The position numbers were made by a program, and so were the translations under genes. The notes under the pieces are model-generated. The model saw only the letters and a program-made list of their open reading frames with translations, was not told where the DNA came from and did not search any database. Below, one piece after another: positions 1 to 6,274 of a stretch of DNA of 6,725 nucleotides (position 1 is the stretch's first letter; every line of letters begins with the position of its first letter). The stretch comes from Actinomycetota bacterium (GTDB taxonomy: Bacteria > Actinomycetota > Thermoleophilia > Solirubrobacterales > 70-9). Where the stretch lies: positions 1-6,725 of the forward strand of contig VAYL01000042.1 of assembly GCA_005884305.1 (NCBI GenBank), given 5' to 3'.

Positions 1-200
1 AGGGCCAGCTGATCGTGGCCACGACGATGGGCGTGTACGTCTCGCCCGGCAAGTCCGGTGGCAGGTATGCGCCGCTCGGCCGCAATCTGCCGGCGGCGCC
101 GGTGTTCAGCATGCAGAAGGTACCCGGCCATCCGCGCCAGCTGCTCGTGGCCAGCCTCGGACGCGGCGTCTACCGCTACAGGTTCCCGCGAGGTCAGTAG
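1..200 (+). CDS. 3' end of a BNR/sialidase-type beta-propeller protein (partial)
   Basis: The reading frame is open from base 3 and ends at TAG 198-200, giving the last ~65 residues of a protein whose start lies outside the window. Two similar strands are visible, GQLIVATTMGVYVS and, about 40 residues later, QLLVASLGRGVYRYRF. This 'L-x-V-A-[ST]-x-x-[RG]-G-V-Y' signature is typical of the closing blades of BNR/sortilin-like (Vps10-type) propellers, found in many secreted exo-sialidase-like or photosystem-stability-factor-like proteins. The enzymatic or binding role cannot be judged from this fragment. It lies 77 bases before the next gene on the same strand, which also encodes an exported protein, so one transcript is possible. 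The identification as a propeller end is fairly secure; the precise family is not. Confidence 0.65.
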   Translation, partial: GQLIVATTMGVYVSPGKSGGRYAPLGRNLPAAPVFSMQKVPGHPRQLLVASLGRGVYRYRFPRGQ

Positions 201-277
201 GCACCCGAGCGCCGGACTTGTCACAGTAACCCCGAGTGGCAGGACCCCCGGGGGAGACGAGGCGCGGCGGGCGAGAC

Positions 278-1624
278 GTGCCGGGAAAGCGAGCGGCGCC
301 CGCGCTGGTCGCGATGGCGCTTGCGTGCACGGCCGCCGCCGGCCCCGCGCAGGCGCACCGGCGAGCGCCCGAGCCGGTACCCGCCTGGTACATGACCGCG
401 GCCAGCGGGCCCGACCTCCTCCGCCAGGCCAAGGCGGGCGCCTGCGCCTTCGCCAAGCGCCAGCCGAGGGCCTCGCGTCTGATGCTGTTCGATTTCGGCG
501 CGGCCCGGAAGTACCCGAGCGGCGGATTCGGCGCCCAGTTGCGCGGCATCCACCCGTTTCGAAACGGAGCGGTCCTCGACGCGCTCAAGGGGGCAGCGCG
601 AGCGTACAAGCGCTGCCACCGCAGGGGCTCGGCGACGATCGTGTACGGCAACTCGAACTCGCTACCCGGCAGCATGAGCACGCTCGACGCCTACGAGGCC
701 GGACTCCACCAGGGGCTCACGGTGCGTGCTCTGCGCAGGTTCCAGCGTCAGCACCACTACCGCCGCCAGCGCGCCGCCGCCGCGGGCGACATCGAGCCGG
801 GCTTCGAGCTCCCGGGGGTGAGCAAGGCGCTCGTGAGCGGTGCCAACCAGATCGCGTACTACAACTTCGGCAACGCGGGCGGCTGTCCCGGCCAACCGCT
901 CGCCTCAGGGTGCTACAACGGCTGGGACCTCGGGGACCTGGGCGAGGTCTCGATGGGTGGGCACTCGCTGCCGCTTCCCGAGATCTATCACCAGTACGAG
1001 GCGGTCCAGTGGGCGCGGATCCAGGATCGCTGGGATGGCCGGTTCTTCTTCGCCGGGGTGACCGGCGCGCCGAACGAGCCGCTATCGCCCACTGAGGGAT
1101 GGAAGCAGCTGAAGCAAACGGCCGAGGGCGTGCGCCGGGAGCTCGTCAGCATCCGCGACGGACGCGGCGCCGCGCGTGCCGGTGGTGCGAATCGACAGGG
1201 AGCGAACCGCGCCACATCGGCGGAGGTCGGCGCGCCGATGACGGCGGCCGTTCAACCGCACCTGGTCGCCCGGCCGGAGGGCTTCTTCTCCACGAGCAAC
1301 ATCTATCCCCTGGAGAACGAGTGGGTGGTCTCGGACCGGCGCCGGTTCATCGCCGTTGACGCCGGGGCCGATCCGGTCGATCCGTCGACCGGAGTGCTCG
1401 GGATCTTTCGCCAGAACTACGTTCGCGTCACGCAGTCCCAGCGCACGATCGAGGTGCCGGGGACGGGCCAGCTCGAGCTGACGGGTGCGCCCACCGGGGC
1501 CGCGCGGGCCGCGCCGTCCGGGCCGCCGGAGCTTCGGTTCGAGGGTGCCGGCGGGACGGGCGGTGTGTTGGATCTCCGCGATGGGACGGTCGAGCTTGAC
1601 CGGGGCGGGGAGGAGTCGCCGTGA
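278..1624 (+). CDS. Exported protein of unknown function, possible TIM-barrel-like N-domain
   Basis: I do not recognise this gene. From GTG 278 it encodes 448 residues with a good Sec signal peptide: basic PGKR, a hydrophobic Ala/Val/Leu core, and probable cleavage after PAQA at residue 26. An in-frame GTG at 236 would add 14 residues before the basic region and is less likely; neither start has a strong Shine-Dalgarno site. Residues ~35-295 alternate hydrophobic strands and helices: LMLFDFGAA (69-76), TIVYGNSNS (120-128), AAGDIEPGFE (168-177), IAYYNFGNAGGC (192-203) and FFFAGVTGAPNE (256-267). This resembles a (beta/alpha) barrel, and the D-x-E at 171-173 recalls glycoside-hydrolase barrels such as GH25, but homology is unproven. 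Cys203 and Cys212 (CPGQPLASGC) may form a disulfide. An Ala/Gly/Arg-rich linker (~296-322) leads to a C-terminal beta-rich region (~323-440) containing GFFSTSNIYPLENEWVVSD. The stop overlaps the next start (GTGA), indicating translational coupling with the downstream propeller protein. Confidence 0.8.
   Translation: MPGKRAAPALVAMALACTAAAGPAQAHRRAPEPVPAWYMTAASGPDLLRQAKAGACAFAKRQPRASRLMLFDFGAARKYPSGGFGAQLRGIHPFRNGAVLDALKGAARAYKRCHRRGSATIVYGNSNSLPGSMSTLDAYEAGLHQGLTVRALRRFQRQHHYRRQRAAAAGDIEPGFELPGVSKALVSGANQIAYYNFGNAGGCPGQPLASGCYNGWDLGDLGEVSMGGHSLPLPEIYHQYEAVQWARIQDRWDGRFFFAGVTGAPNEPLSPTEGWKQLKQTAEGVRRELVSIRDGRGAARAGGANRQGANRATSAEVGAPMTAAVQPHLVARPEGFFSTSNIYPLENEWVVSDRRRFIAVDAGADPVDPSTGVLGIFRQNYVRVTQSQRTIEVPGTGQLELTGAPTGAARAAPSGPPELRFEGAGGTGGVLDLRDGTVELDRGGEESP
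1611..1615 (+). promoter_or_regulatory. Shine-Dalgarno site AGGAG for the propeller gene
   Basis: AGGAG, preceded by GGGG, sits five bases before GTG 1621. It lies inside the last codons of the upstream gene and supports the GTG at 1621 as the true start, overlapping the upstream TGA at 1622-1624. Confidence 0.7.
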
Positions 1625-2787
1625 TCCGCTGTAGGAGCCTGGCCGGCGCGGGCGTCGTCACGGCCGCGCTCGTCCTCGCCACGGCGGCGCTGGCGGCGAC
1701 CGGCTCGCTCACCTACAGGGGGTGCATCGCGAACGCGGGCGCCGACGGTTGCGAGGCGCCGGCACGCGATTCGTTCGGCAACAACCTCGGGCTCACGGTC
1801 ACCCCGGACGGCACGGCCGTCTACGTGGGCGGCTTCAACGGGACGTTGACGCGCTTGACGCGGGATCCGGTGACCGGAGATCTGACCTTCTCGGACTGCT
1901 TCGCGGACGGCGGGCGGCACCGCTGCCGGGACGTGCCGCACGATTCGCTCGACGCCGCGAGCGGGGTTGCGGTCAGCCCGGATGGCGCATCCGTGTACGT
2001 GACCTCGGAGGAGCCAACCAGCGCGATCACCCGGTTCAGACTCACCGGTACCGGGCGGCTCGGGTACCGCTCATGCCTGGCGAACGGCGGCCGCGAGGCC
2101 GGACGCCGCAGCTGCGACAAACCCCCGCGCAACTCGCTCGAGTCCAACGAGGCGATCGCGATCGCTCCCGATGGTAGGTCCGCGTACGTCGTTTCGTCCG
2201 GCAGCGACTCGATCACCTGGTTCAACCTGAAGGCGGGTGGCAAGTTGCGCTACCGCGGCTGCGTCGCGAACAACGCCAAGCTCGGCTGCCGCGCGCTGAA
2301 GAGCGACGCGCTCGGCGGCGCGGATGCGCTCGCGGTGAGCCCCGACGGGAAGTCTCTGTACGTCGCCGCGCTCCGTGCCGACGCAGTGATGCGGTTCAAC
2401 CGTGGGCCGAGCGGCTCGCTGGATCCCGCCGGTTGCTTGGCGAACTTCGCCGCGCACGGCTGCCGCCGGCCGCTTCAGAACTCCCTCTCAGCGGCCAACG
2501 GTGTCGCCGTGAGCCCGGATGGCCGGTCCGTCTATGTGAGCGCGATGAGTGGGCCGACCGTCAACGGCGGGGCCGGGGCGATCAGTGTGTTCGACCGCAG
2601 TGCCGACGGCTCGCTCACATCCAGGGGATGCTTCGCGGACGCCGGCGCGCACGAGTGTGCGGCGCCGCCGCTCGAGTCGCTCGACGCACCTGCGTCCATT
2701 GCGCTGAGCCCGGACGGGCGGTCCCTCTACGTCGGCAGCTATGGCCGGGAGGTTTCAATCTTCGACCGCGAGTCGGCGCTTCCGTAA
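1621..2787 (+). CDS. Exported six-repeat beta-propeller protein with a cysteine pair in every repeat
   Basis: The 388-residue product has a signal peptide (MIRCRSLAGAG, a hydrophobic run, cleavage near residue 25-26, ALA/A). The mature protein consists almost entirely of six repeats of 58-65 residues starting near residues 28, 86, 145, 207, 265 and 330. Each reads roughly G-x-L-x-(Y/F)-x-x-C-x-A-(N/D), then a second Cys, then (S/A)-(L/F), and ends with (V/I/L)-(S/T/A)-P-D-G-x-(S/A)-(V/L/A)-Y-V and a strand such as I-x-x-F-x-R. The SPDG-SVYV strand pair is characteristic of YVTN/lactonase-type propellers (family knowledge), which suggests a six-bladed secreted propeller. Paired cysteines are 35/44, 93/102, 152/165, 214/223, 272/281 and 337/346. 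No catalytic residues of 6-phosphogluconolactonase can be assigned, so binding or scaffolding is as likely as catalysis. Start GTG 1621 is supported by AGGAG and the GTGA overlap. The 3' end overlaps the convergent gene by 33 bases. Confidence 0.88.
   Translation: MIRCRSLAGAGVVTAALVLATAALAATGSLTYRGCIANAGADGCEAPARDSFGNNLGLTVTPDGTAVYVGGFNGTLTRLTRDPVTGDLTFSDCFADGGRHRCRDVPHDSLDAASGVAVSPDGASVYVTSEEPTSAITRFRLTGTGRLGYRSCLANGGREAGRRSCDKPPRNSLESNEAIAIAPDGRSAYVVSSGSDSITWFNLKAGGKLRYRGCVANNAKLGCRALKSDALGGADALAVSPDGKSLYVAALRADAVMRFNRGPSGSLDPAGCLANFAAHGCRRPLQNSLSAANGVAVSPDGRSVYVSAMSGPTVNGGAGAISVFDRSADGSLTSRGCFADAGAHECAAPPLESLDAPASIALSPDGRSLYVGSYGREVSIFDRESALP
1702..2769 (+). repeat. Six tandem protein-coding repeats (propeller blades)
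   Basis: Six in-frame units of about 174-195 bases each encode one propeller blade. Conservation is at protein level (GC-x-AN, second Cys, SPDG-x-SVYV) rather than long identical DNA. Unit 3 carries a four-residue insertion between its two cysteines (spacing 13 rather than 9), and unit 5 carries a longer Gly-rich loop (SGPTVNGGAGA) before its last strand. Confidence 0.85.
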
Positions 2788-3999
2788 CGGCTCAGCGGCG
2801 CGGTAGCGCCGTACGACCAGCTCACCACGGGGGAGCACCCGCATCCGGTCGCCGTGCTTGGGCACCGCGCCCTTCGGCGCACCGGCGGAGACCACGTTCA
2901 CCCAGAGCGGCACCGAATGACCGTGCCGCCGGACGTTTCGCGTGATCCGGACCGCGCCGGACTTCCTGGTCCGGCACGGGTCCTGGTACGCGCTCGCGGC
3001 GTGGGTGCAGTTAAAGCCGTTCTGCTCGGTCAGGTCGCCGTTTCCGCTTGCGACCTGCCGCGGAATGCCGGCGGGGGAGACCGCACGCGGGCCTCGTGCG
3101 AGTACCACGTCGGAGCCGATGAACACGGGATAGCGTAAAGACGCGATCGTGATCAGATGCCGCGCGCTCGCCTCGATGACGTCGCCCTTGCGGAGCTTGT
3201 TGATCCGCTGCGAGTAGATGACCCGCCGTCCCGCCTTTCCGCTCGGCGCGATCGGTACCGCATGCGATCGCCGCGTTGCGGTCCGGAAGCGCTTCGAATC
3301 GACCCGCCCGTGGAGGACGGTCGCGCTCAGGCGGCCCTTGTCCTGGCGGACGGTCCCGTCGGGGCGATCGGCCCCGATGAGCACCACCTGGCCGTCGCGG
3401 GCGCGCGGGTGGTCGGCCTCGACGACCAGGTTAAGGCGGCAGTCGGCTGGGGGACAGGGCAGGCGGTCCGGGTGGCGAAGCTTGGTCTCGCTGGGCGGGA
3501 AGACCAGCACACAGTGGTGGTTTCGGTTCGGCAGCGGCTGATGGCAGCGAAGGGAGCGGGCCTGTGCGATCGCCATCACGTGGTCGCCGCCAGTGGCACC
3601 GCGCCGGGCGGTGAGCACGATTCTGGCGTCCTCCCGCGGGCTGAAGGCATAGTGGCGGCCGATACAGCGGACGGCGTCGAAGTCGATGCAGGTGGTGGAG
3701 AGCTGCACCTCTCCGGTGGCTTTCAGGACGTCGCCCTTGTGCAGGGTCGGCAGCTGTGCCGTCAGCGCGACGCGCTTCTTTCCCCACTTGTGGTCGGCGA
3801 TCGGGAGGCGTTTGCGGATCTCGGAGTGATCGCCGCTCGACGCGAACCGAACCGACCGACCGGCTGCCTTCGCTGGCGCCGAGCGTGCCGGGCTCGAGCC
3901 GCCGCCGGATGCCGCGGCGGCCGGTCCGAGGGCAATGGCGACGATGGTGGCGACTACGCAGCCCGCAACCGCCCCCGCCGGCCGCCCGCCGCCGCTCAC
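2755..3999 (-). CDS. Exported protein of unknown function with duplicated domain and paired cysteines
   Basis: I do not recognise this family. The preferred start is GTG 3999, whose GTG overlaps the kinase stop as GTGA (414 residues); GTG 4023 would add eight residues. Residues ~10-31 (AVAGCVVATIVAIALGPAAAA) form a signal peptide or membrane anchor, followed by a Gly/Ser/Pro/Ala-rich spacer. The mature part appears to be two diverged copies of one domain. Copy A (~55-230) contains LPTLHKGDVLKATGEV and copy B (~232-395) INKLRKGDVIEASARH, each followed by hydrophobic strands ending in VVLIGADRP (A) or LWVNVVSAG (B). Cysteines come in close pairs, 104/112, 152/163 and 182/187 in copy A and 331/342 in copy B, which suits disulfides in an exported protein. 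The C-terminus is very basic (RRYRAAEPLRKRRLAVED). As last gene of a regulator-kinase operon it may be a sensory accessory or an output protein. Export is well supported; function is unknown. Confidence 0.8.
   Translation of the reverse strand: MSGGGRPAGAVAGCVVATIVAIALGPAAAASGGGSSPARSAPAKAAGRSVRFASSGDHSEIRKRLPIADHKWGKKRVALTAQLPTLHKGDVLKATGEVQLSTTCIDFDAVRCIGRHYAFSPREDARIVLTARRGATGGDHVMAIAQARSLRCHQPLPNRNHHCVLVFPPSETKLRHPDRLPCPPADCRLNLVVEADHPRARDGQVVLIGADRPDGTVRQDKGRLSATVLHGRVDSKRFRTATRRSHAVPIAPSGKAGRRVIYSQRINKLRKGDVIEASARHLITIASLRYPVFIGSDVVLARGPRAVSPAGIPRQVASGNGDLTEQNGFNCTHAASAYQDPCRTRKSGAVRITRNVRRHGHSVPLWVNVVSAGAPKGAVPKHGDRMRVLPRGELVVRRYRAAEPLRKRRLAVED
2796..2811. terminator. Short GC hairpin after the propeller stop codon, possible terminator
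   Basis: CGGCGC-GGTA-GCGCCG forms a perfect 6-base stem with a four-base loop, nine bases after the TAA at 2785-2787. No T tract follows on either strand, so it is not a classic intrinsic terminator. It lies within the C-terminal codons of the convergent gene and could have arisen from coding sequence alone. It is the only terminator-like structure I see between the two converging operons. Confidence 0.25.
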
Positions 4000-5363
4000 G
4001 GCGCCGGTGCGAGATCGATCCACACGTCCGCGCCGCCACCGCCGGTGTTACGCGCGCCGGCGCCGCCACCGTGGGCCTGCGCGATCGCCTTGACGATCGC
4101 CAGTCCCAGTCCCGTCCCGTCGCCGGATCGGGCCACATCCGCCCGGCGGAACCGCTCGAAGGCGTGCGGGAGGAAGTCGGAGGGGAAACCGGGACCCTCG
4201 TCGCTCACGTGGATCTCCATGCGGCCGTCAGCCCTTTGCGACCACACGCGTACGGTCCCACCGCCGTATCGGAGCGCGTTCTCGACGAGGTTGCCGAGCG
4301 CCTGCTCGAGTCGCATCCGGTCCGCCTCCACCGCGCCCGGCGAGCCGTCGGCGAAAACCAGCGAGCGCCCCTCGCGCTCCGCGCGCCCGCCCAGGCGGTC
4401 GCGCAGGGTGTCGAAGACGTCCGGGATCGCCACCGGTTCGAGCTGCAGCGCCAGCTCCCCCTTGTCCGAGCGGGCGATGACCAGAAGGGACTCCGCGAGC
4501 TGCGTGAGACGGTCCGCTTCCTCAATCGCGGAGGCGATGGACGCGCGCAGCTCCTCGCTCGTGCCGCCGTACCTGAGGGCCAGCTCGAGCTCGGCCTTGT
4601 GGGCCGCGAGCGGCGTTCTCAGTTCGTGGCTCGCGTCGTCCACGAATGCGCGCTCGCGCTGGAGCGCATTGTGTAGTCGGTCGAGCATCGCGTTCAGGGT
4701 CACACCGAGCCGGCGGAGCTCGTCCTGCGCTTCCGGGACCGGCAGCCGCTGCTGCGACCCCGAGGCGGAGACCTCCGACGCGTGCCGGCGCATCGCGTCG
4801 ACTGGCCGCAGAGCGGAGCCGACCGTCCAATAGGCCGCGAGCGACGCGAGGAGCAGTGCGATCGGGCCGCCGATCAGAAGCAGCGTCAGCAGGCTGTCGA
4901 GCGCATCGTTGCGGCTCTGCAGCGACGCGCCCACGACGGCGATCAGGCTGCGTCCCTCGAATGCGAACGGGCGGGCGAGGTAGCGCTCGGGGACCCCGCC
5001 ACGAGTTGGGCGCTCGAAGGTGATCTGCGCCTGGGTTGCGGAGGTGACGCGCGCGGCGGTCAGCGCCGGATGCTGCCCCCGCTGATGGGAGGGATCGAAC
5101 AGGCGCCCCGAACTCGTGAGGACCTGGGCAAAGTCGTCGGCGCGCTTGTCGATCAGGGTGCCGGCCGCCTCTCTGATACCGCGGTCGTTCACACGCATCT
5201 CGCGGATGAGCTGCTGGCTACGCGACTGAAGCTCGGTGTCGATCGAGTGGGTGAGGCTCGATTCGAGCCGCAGGTAGAGGAACAGGCCGGCGGCGGCGAG
5301 GACGAGCGCCATGACCGCGGCGAAGACGAGCGTTACGCGCAGCTTGATTGGGATTCGGCTCAC
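3996..5363 (-). CDS. Membrane sensor histidine kinase (HAMP-HisKA-HATPase)
   Basis: A 455-residue kinase of ordinary length for its class. Order of parts: TM1 at ~10-31 (LVFAAVMALVLAAAGLFLYL), an extracytoplasmic sensor region at ~32-158 with no recognised fold, TM2 at ~159-180, HAMP at ~181-235, HisKA with the phospho-acceptor H246 in DDASHELRTPL, and HATPase_c with N-box NLVENALRYG (358-367), G1 box SDEGPGF (387-393), F-box region FERFRRAD (402-409) and G2 box GDGTGLGLAIV (414-424). All residues needed for ATP binding and autophosphorylation are present, so it should be active. By family knowledge it autophosphorylates H246 and passes phosphate to the response regulator encoded just upstream. 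Start GTG 5363 overlaps the regulator stop by four bases and has GGGAGG (5379-5374) ten bases upstream. The signal sensed cannot be inferred. Confidence 0.95.
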   Translation of the reverse strand: MSRIPIKLRVTLVFAAVMALVLAAAGLFLYLRLESSLTHSIDTELQSRSQQLIREMRVNDRGIREAAGTLIDKRADDFAQVLTSSGRLFDPSHQRGQHPALTAARVTSATQAQITFERPTRGGVPERYLARPFAFEGRSLIAVVGASLQSRNDALDSLLTLLLIGGPIALLLASLAAYWTVGSALRPVDAMRRHASEVSASGSQQRLPVPEAQDELRRLGVTLNAMLDRLHNALQRERAFVDDASHELRTPLAAHKAELELALRYGGTSEELRASIASAIEEADRLTQLAESLLVIARSDKGELALQLEPVAIPDVFDTLRDRLGGRAEREGRSLVFADGSPGAVEADRMRLEQALGNLVENALRYGGGTVRVWSQRADGRMEIHVSDEGPGFPSDFLPHAFERFRRADVARSGDGTGLGLAIVKAIAQAHGGGAGARNTGGGGADVWIDLAPAP

Positions 5364-6040
5364 GCTCCGCCGTCCTCCCTCAGGCGGTAACCGGCGCCGC
5401 GAACCGTCTCGAGGCTCTCGGTGCCGAACGGCTGGTCGATCTTCCGGCGCAGGAGACGGATGTAGGAGTCGACCACGTTGGAGCGGTTCTCGTACTCGTA
5501 GTCCCAGGCGTGCTCCAGAAGCTGGAATCGCGACAGCACCTCGCCCGGCCGGCGCATGAAGGTCTCGAGGATCGCGAACTCTTTGGGTGAGAGGGAGAGC
5601 TCGCTGGCGCCGCGCCAGACCTTGTGGCGGGCGGGATCCAGGCGCAGCTCGCCGACACGGAGCTCCGCCGGGCGCTCGACTGGGCCGCGGCGGACGAGGG
5701 CGCGCAAGCGGGCGAGTAGCTCGGCGTAGGAGAAGGGCTTTGTCAGGTAGTCGTCGGCGCCGCTGTCCAGCCCGGCAACCCGGTCCCGGACGGCGTCGCG
5801 GGCCGTGAGCATCAGGATCGGCGCCCAGACGCCGTCCTCACGGAGCCGGCGGCAGACCTCGAAGCCGTCGGCGCCCGGGAGCATCACGTCGAGGACGATG
5901 GCGTCGTACTCGGTGGCGCCCGCCATCCAGATCGCGTCCTCGCCGTTGGCGGTGACGTCGACGGCCATCGCCTCCTTGCGAAGCCCGCGCTGGATCAGCG
6001 CCGCCATCTTGAGGTGGTCTTCGACGATCAGGACGCGCAT
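5360..6040 (-). CDS. OmpR/PhoB-family response regulator
   Basis: A full-length 226-residue two-component regulator. The receiver domain (1-~118) has the acidic pair E7/D8, phospho-acceptor D51 in IVLDVMLPGADGF, T79 in MLTARD and K101 in YLTKPF, so the full phosphorylation set is intact. A winged-helix DNA-binding domain (~127-222) follows, with LSPKEFAILETFMRRPGEV, the recognition-helix region SNVVDSYIRLLRRKID, and the wing VRGAGYRLRE. It should be phosphorylated by the kinase encoded immediately downstream and bind direct-repeat DNA as a dimer (family knowledge). Start ATG 6040 gives the canonical MRVLIVEDH opening; no clear Shine-Dalgarno site precedes it, so initiation may be weak or leaderless. 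It is first in the three-gene operon. The sub-family resembles MprA/CusR-type regulators, but I cannot assign an orthologue or target genes. Confidence 0.96.
   Translation of the reverse strand: MRVLIVEDHLKMAALIQRGLRKEAMAVDVTANGEDAIWMAGATEYDAIVLDVMLPGADGFEVCRRLREDGVWAPILMLTARDAVRDRVAGLDSGADDYLTKPFSYAELLARLRALVRRGPVERPAELRVGELRLDPARHKVWRGASELSLSPKEFAILETFMRRPGEVLSRFQLLEHAWDYEYENRSNVVDSYIRLLRRKIDQPFGTESLETVRGAGYRLREDGGA
5374..5379 (-). promoter_or_regulatory. Shine-Dalgarno site GGGAGG for the histidine kinase
   Basis: On the minus strand GGGAGG lies ten bases before GTG 5363, within the last codons of the response regulator. It supports the overlapping GTG as the kinase start, with coupled translation. 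Confidence 0.55.
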
Positions 6041-6074
6041 CGCGCAGGTCTCGGGACGAGCATCGGCTGGCTAG

Positions 6075-6092
6075 ATGAAAGGACTATGAAGG
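6075..6092 (-). promoter_or_regulatory. Candidate direct-repeat operator upstream of the response regulator
   Basis: On the minus strand CCTTCAT (6092-6086) and CTTTCAT (6081-6075) match at six of seven bases and start 11 bases apart, 35-52 bases upstream of ATG 6040. OmpR/PhoB-type dimers commonly bind two half-sites with about 11-base spacing, and such operons are often autoregulated. No convincing -35/-10 pair is visible here. The role is inferred. Confidence 0.35.
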
Positions 6093-6113
6093 AATGATCC
6101 TCCGCTCTCACGG

Positions 6114-6274
6114 CGGTATTGCCGAATCGCGGACGGACCGAGGCGGCCTGCGACCTACGCCATCGTGAGGCCGCCGCTCACCGAAAGCGTTTGGCCGGTG
6201 ATGTAGCCGGCGCGATCGGAGGCGAAGAAGGCGACCGCGGCGGCGACGTCCTTCAAGTGCTAGCGGCAATACCG
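6114..6274. repeat. 11-base inverted repeat pair bracketing the dehydrogenase remnant
   Basis: CGGTATTGCCG at 6114-6124 is the exact reverse complement of CGGCAATACCG at 6264-6274. The arms enclose 139 bases holding the dehydrogenase fragment and its 3' flank. There is no flanking target-site duplication (ccacgg-side versus aaacc-side differ) and no transposase. The arms may mark the ends of a small mobile or rearranged unit, or be coincidental. Confidence 0.45.
6155..6256 (-). pseudogene. C-terminal remnant of a short-chain dehydrogenase/reductase gene
   Basis: On the minus strand the frame reads LKDVAAAVAFFASDRAG and then YITGQTLSVSGGLTMA, ending at TAG (6157-6155). This is a textbook C-terminus of classical SDR enzymes (FabG/BadH-like), where '(P-E)-D-V-A-x-x-V-x-F-x-A-S-D-x-A-x-Y-I-T-G-Q-x-L-x-V-x-G-G' precedes the stop. 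These are NAD(P)-dependent oxidoreductases of about 250 residues. Only ~34 codons remain. The expected GxPE just before DVA is absent, and an in-frame TAG at 6262-6260 lies four codons upstream. The Rossmann fold and the catalytic Ser-Tyr-Lys are missing, and I find no SDR-like sequence in any frame further right in the window. It is therefore a non-functional fragment left by a deletion or insertion whose breakpoint is near 6256-6264. Confidence 0.82.

Noticed and set aside
217..255. TTGTCA as a -35 box, and the CCCCCGGGGG palindrome, before the gene at 278
   Set aside because: No -10-like hexamer lies at a suitable distance, and a ten-base G/C palindrome is unremarkable at this base composition.
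58..1095. 345-codon plus-strand ORF overlapping the first two genes
   Set aside because: Its Arg/Ala/Gly/Pro-rich product without domain pattern spans the end of one gene and the signal peptide of the next; it is a shadow frame.
1417..1941. 174-codon minus-strand ORF across the junction of the two secreted-protein genes
   Set aside because: It lies opposite the coupled GTGA junction and the first propeller repeats, has no recognisable motif and has shadow-type composition.
3930..3975. Possible lipoprotein signal (V-A-G-C) in the secreted duplicated-domain protein
   Set aside because: The cysteine precedes rather than follows the hydrophobic stretch, so the arrangement does not fit a lipobox.
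3157..4833. 558-codon plus-strand ORF opposite the kinase and secreted-protein genes
   Set aside because: It is antisense to an unmistakable kinase with all its motifs and to a coupled signal-peptide gene. Its product is low-complexity Arg/Ser/Ala/Pro-rich, as expected of a GC-rich shadow frame.
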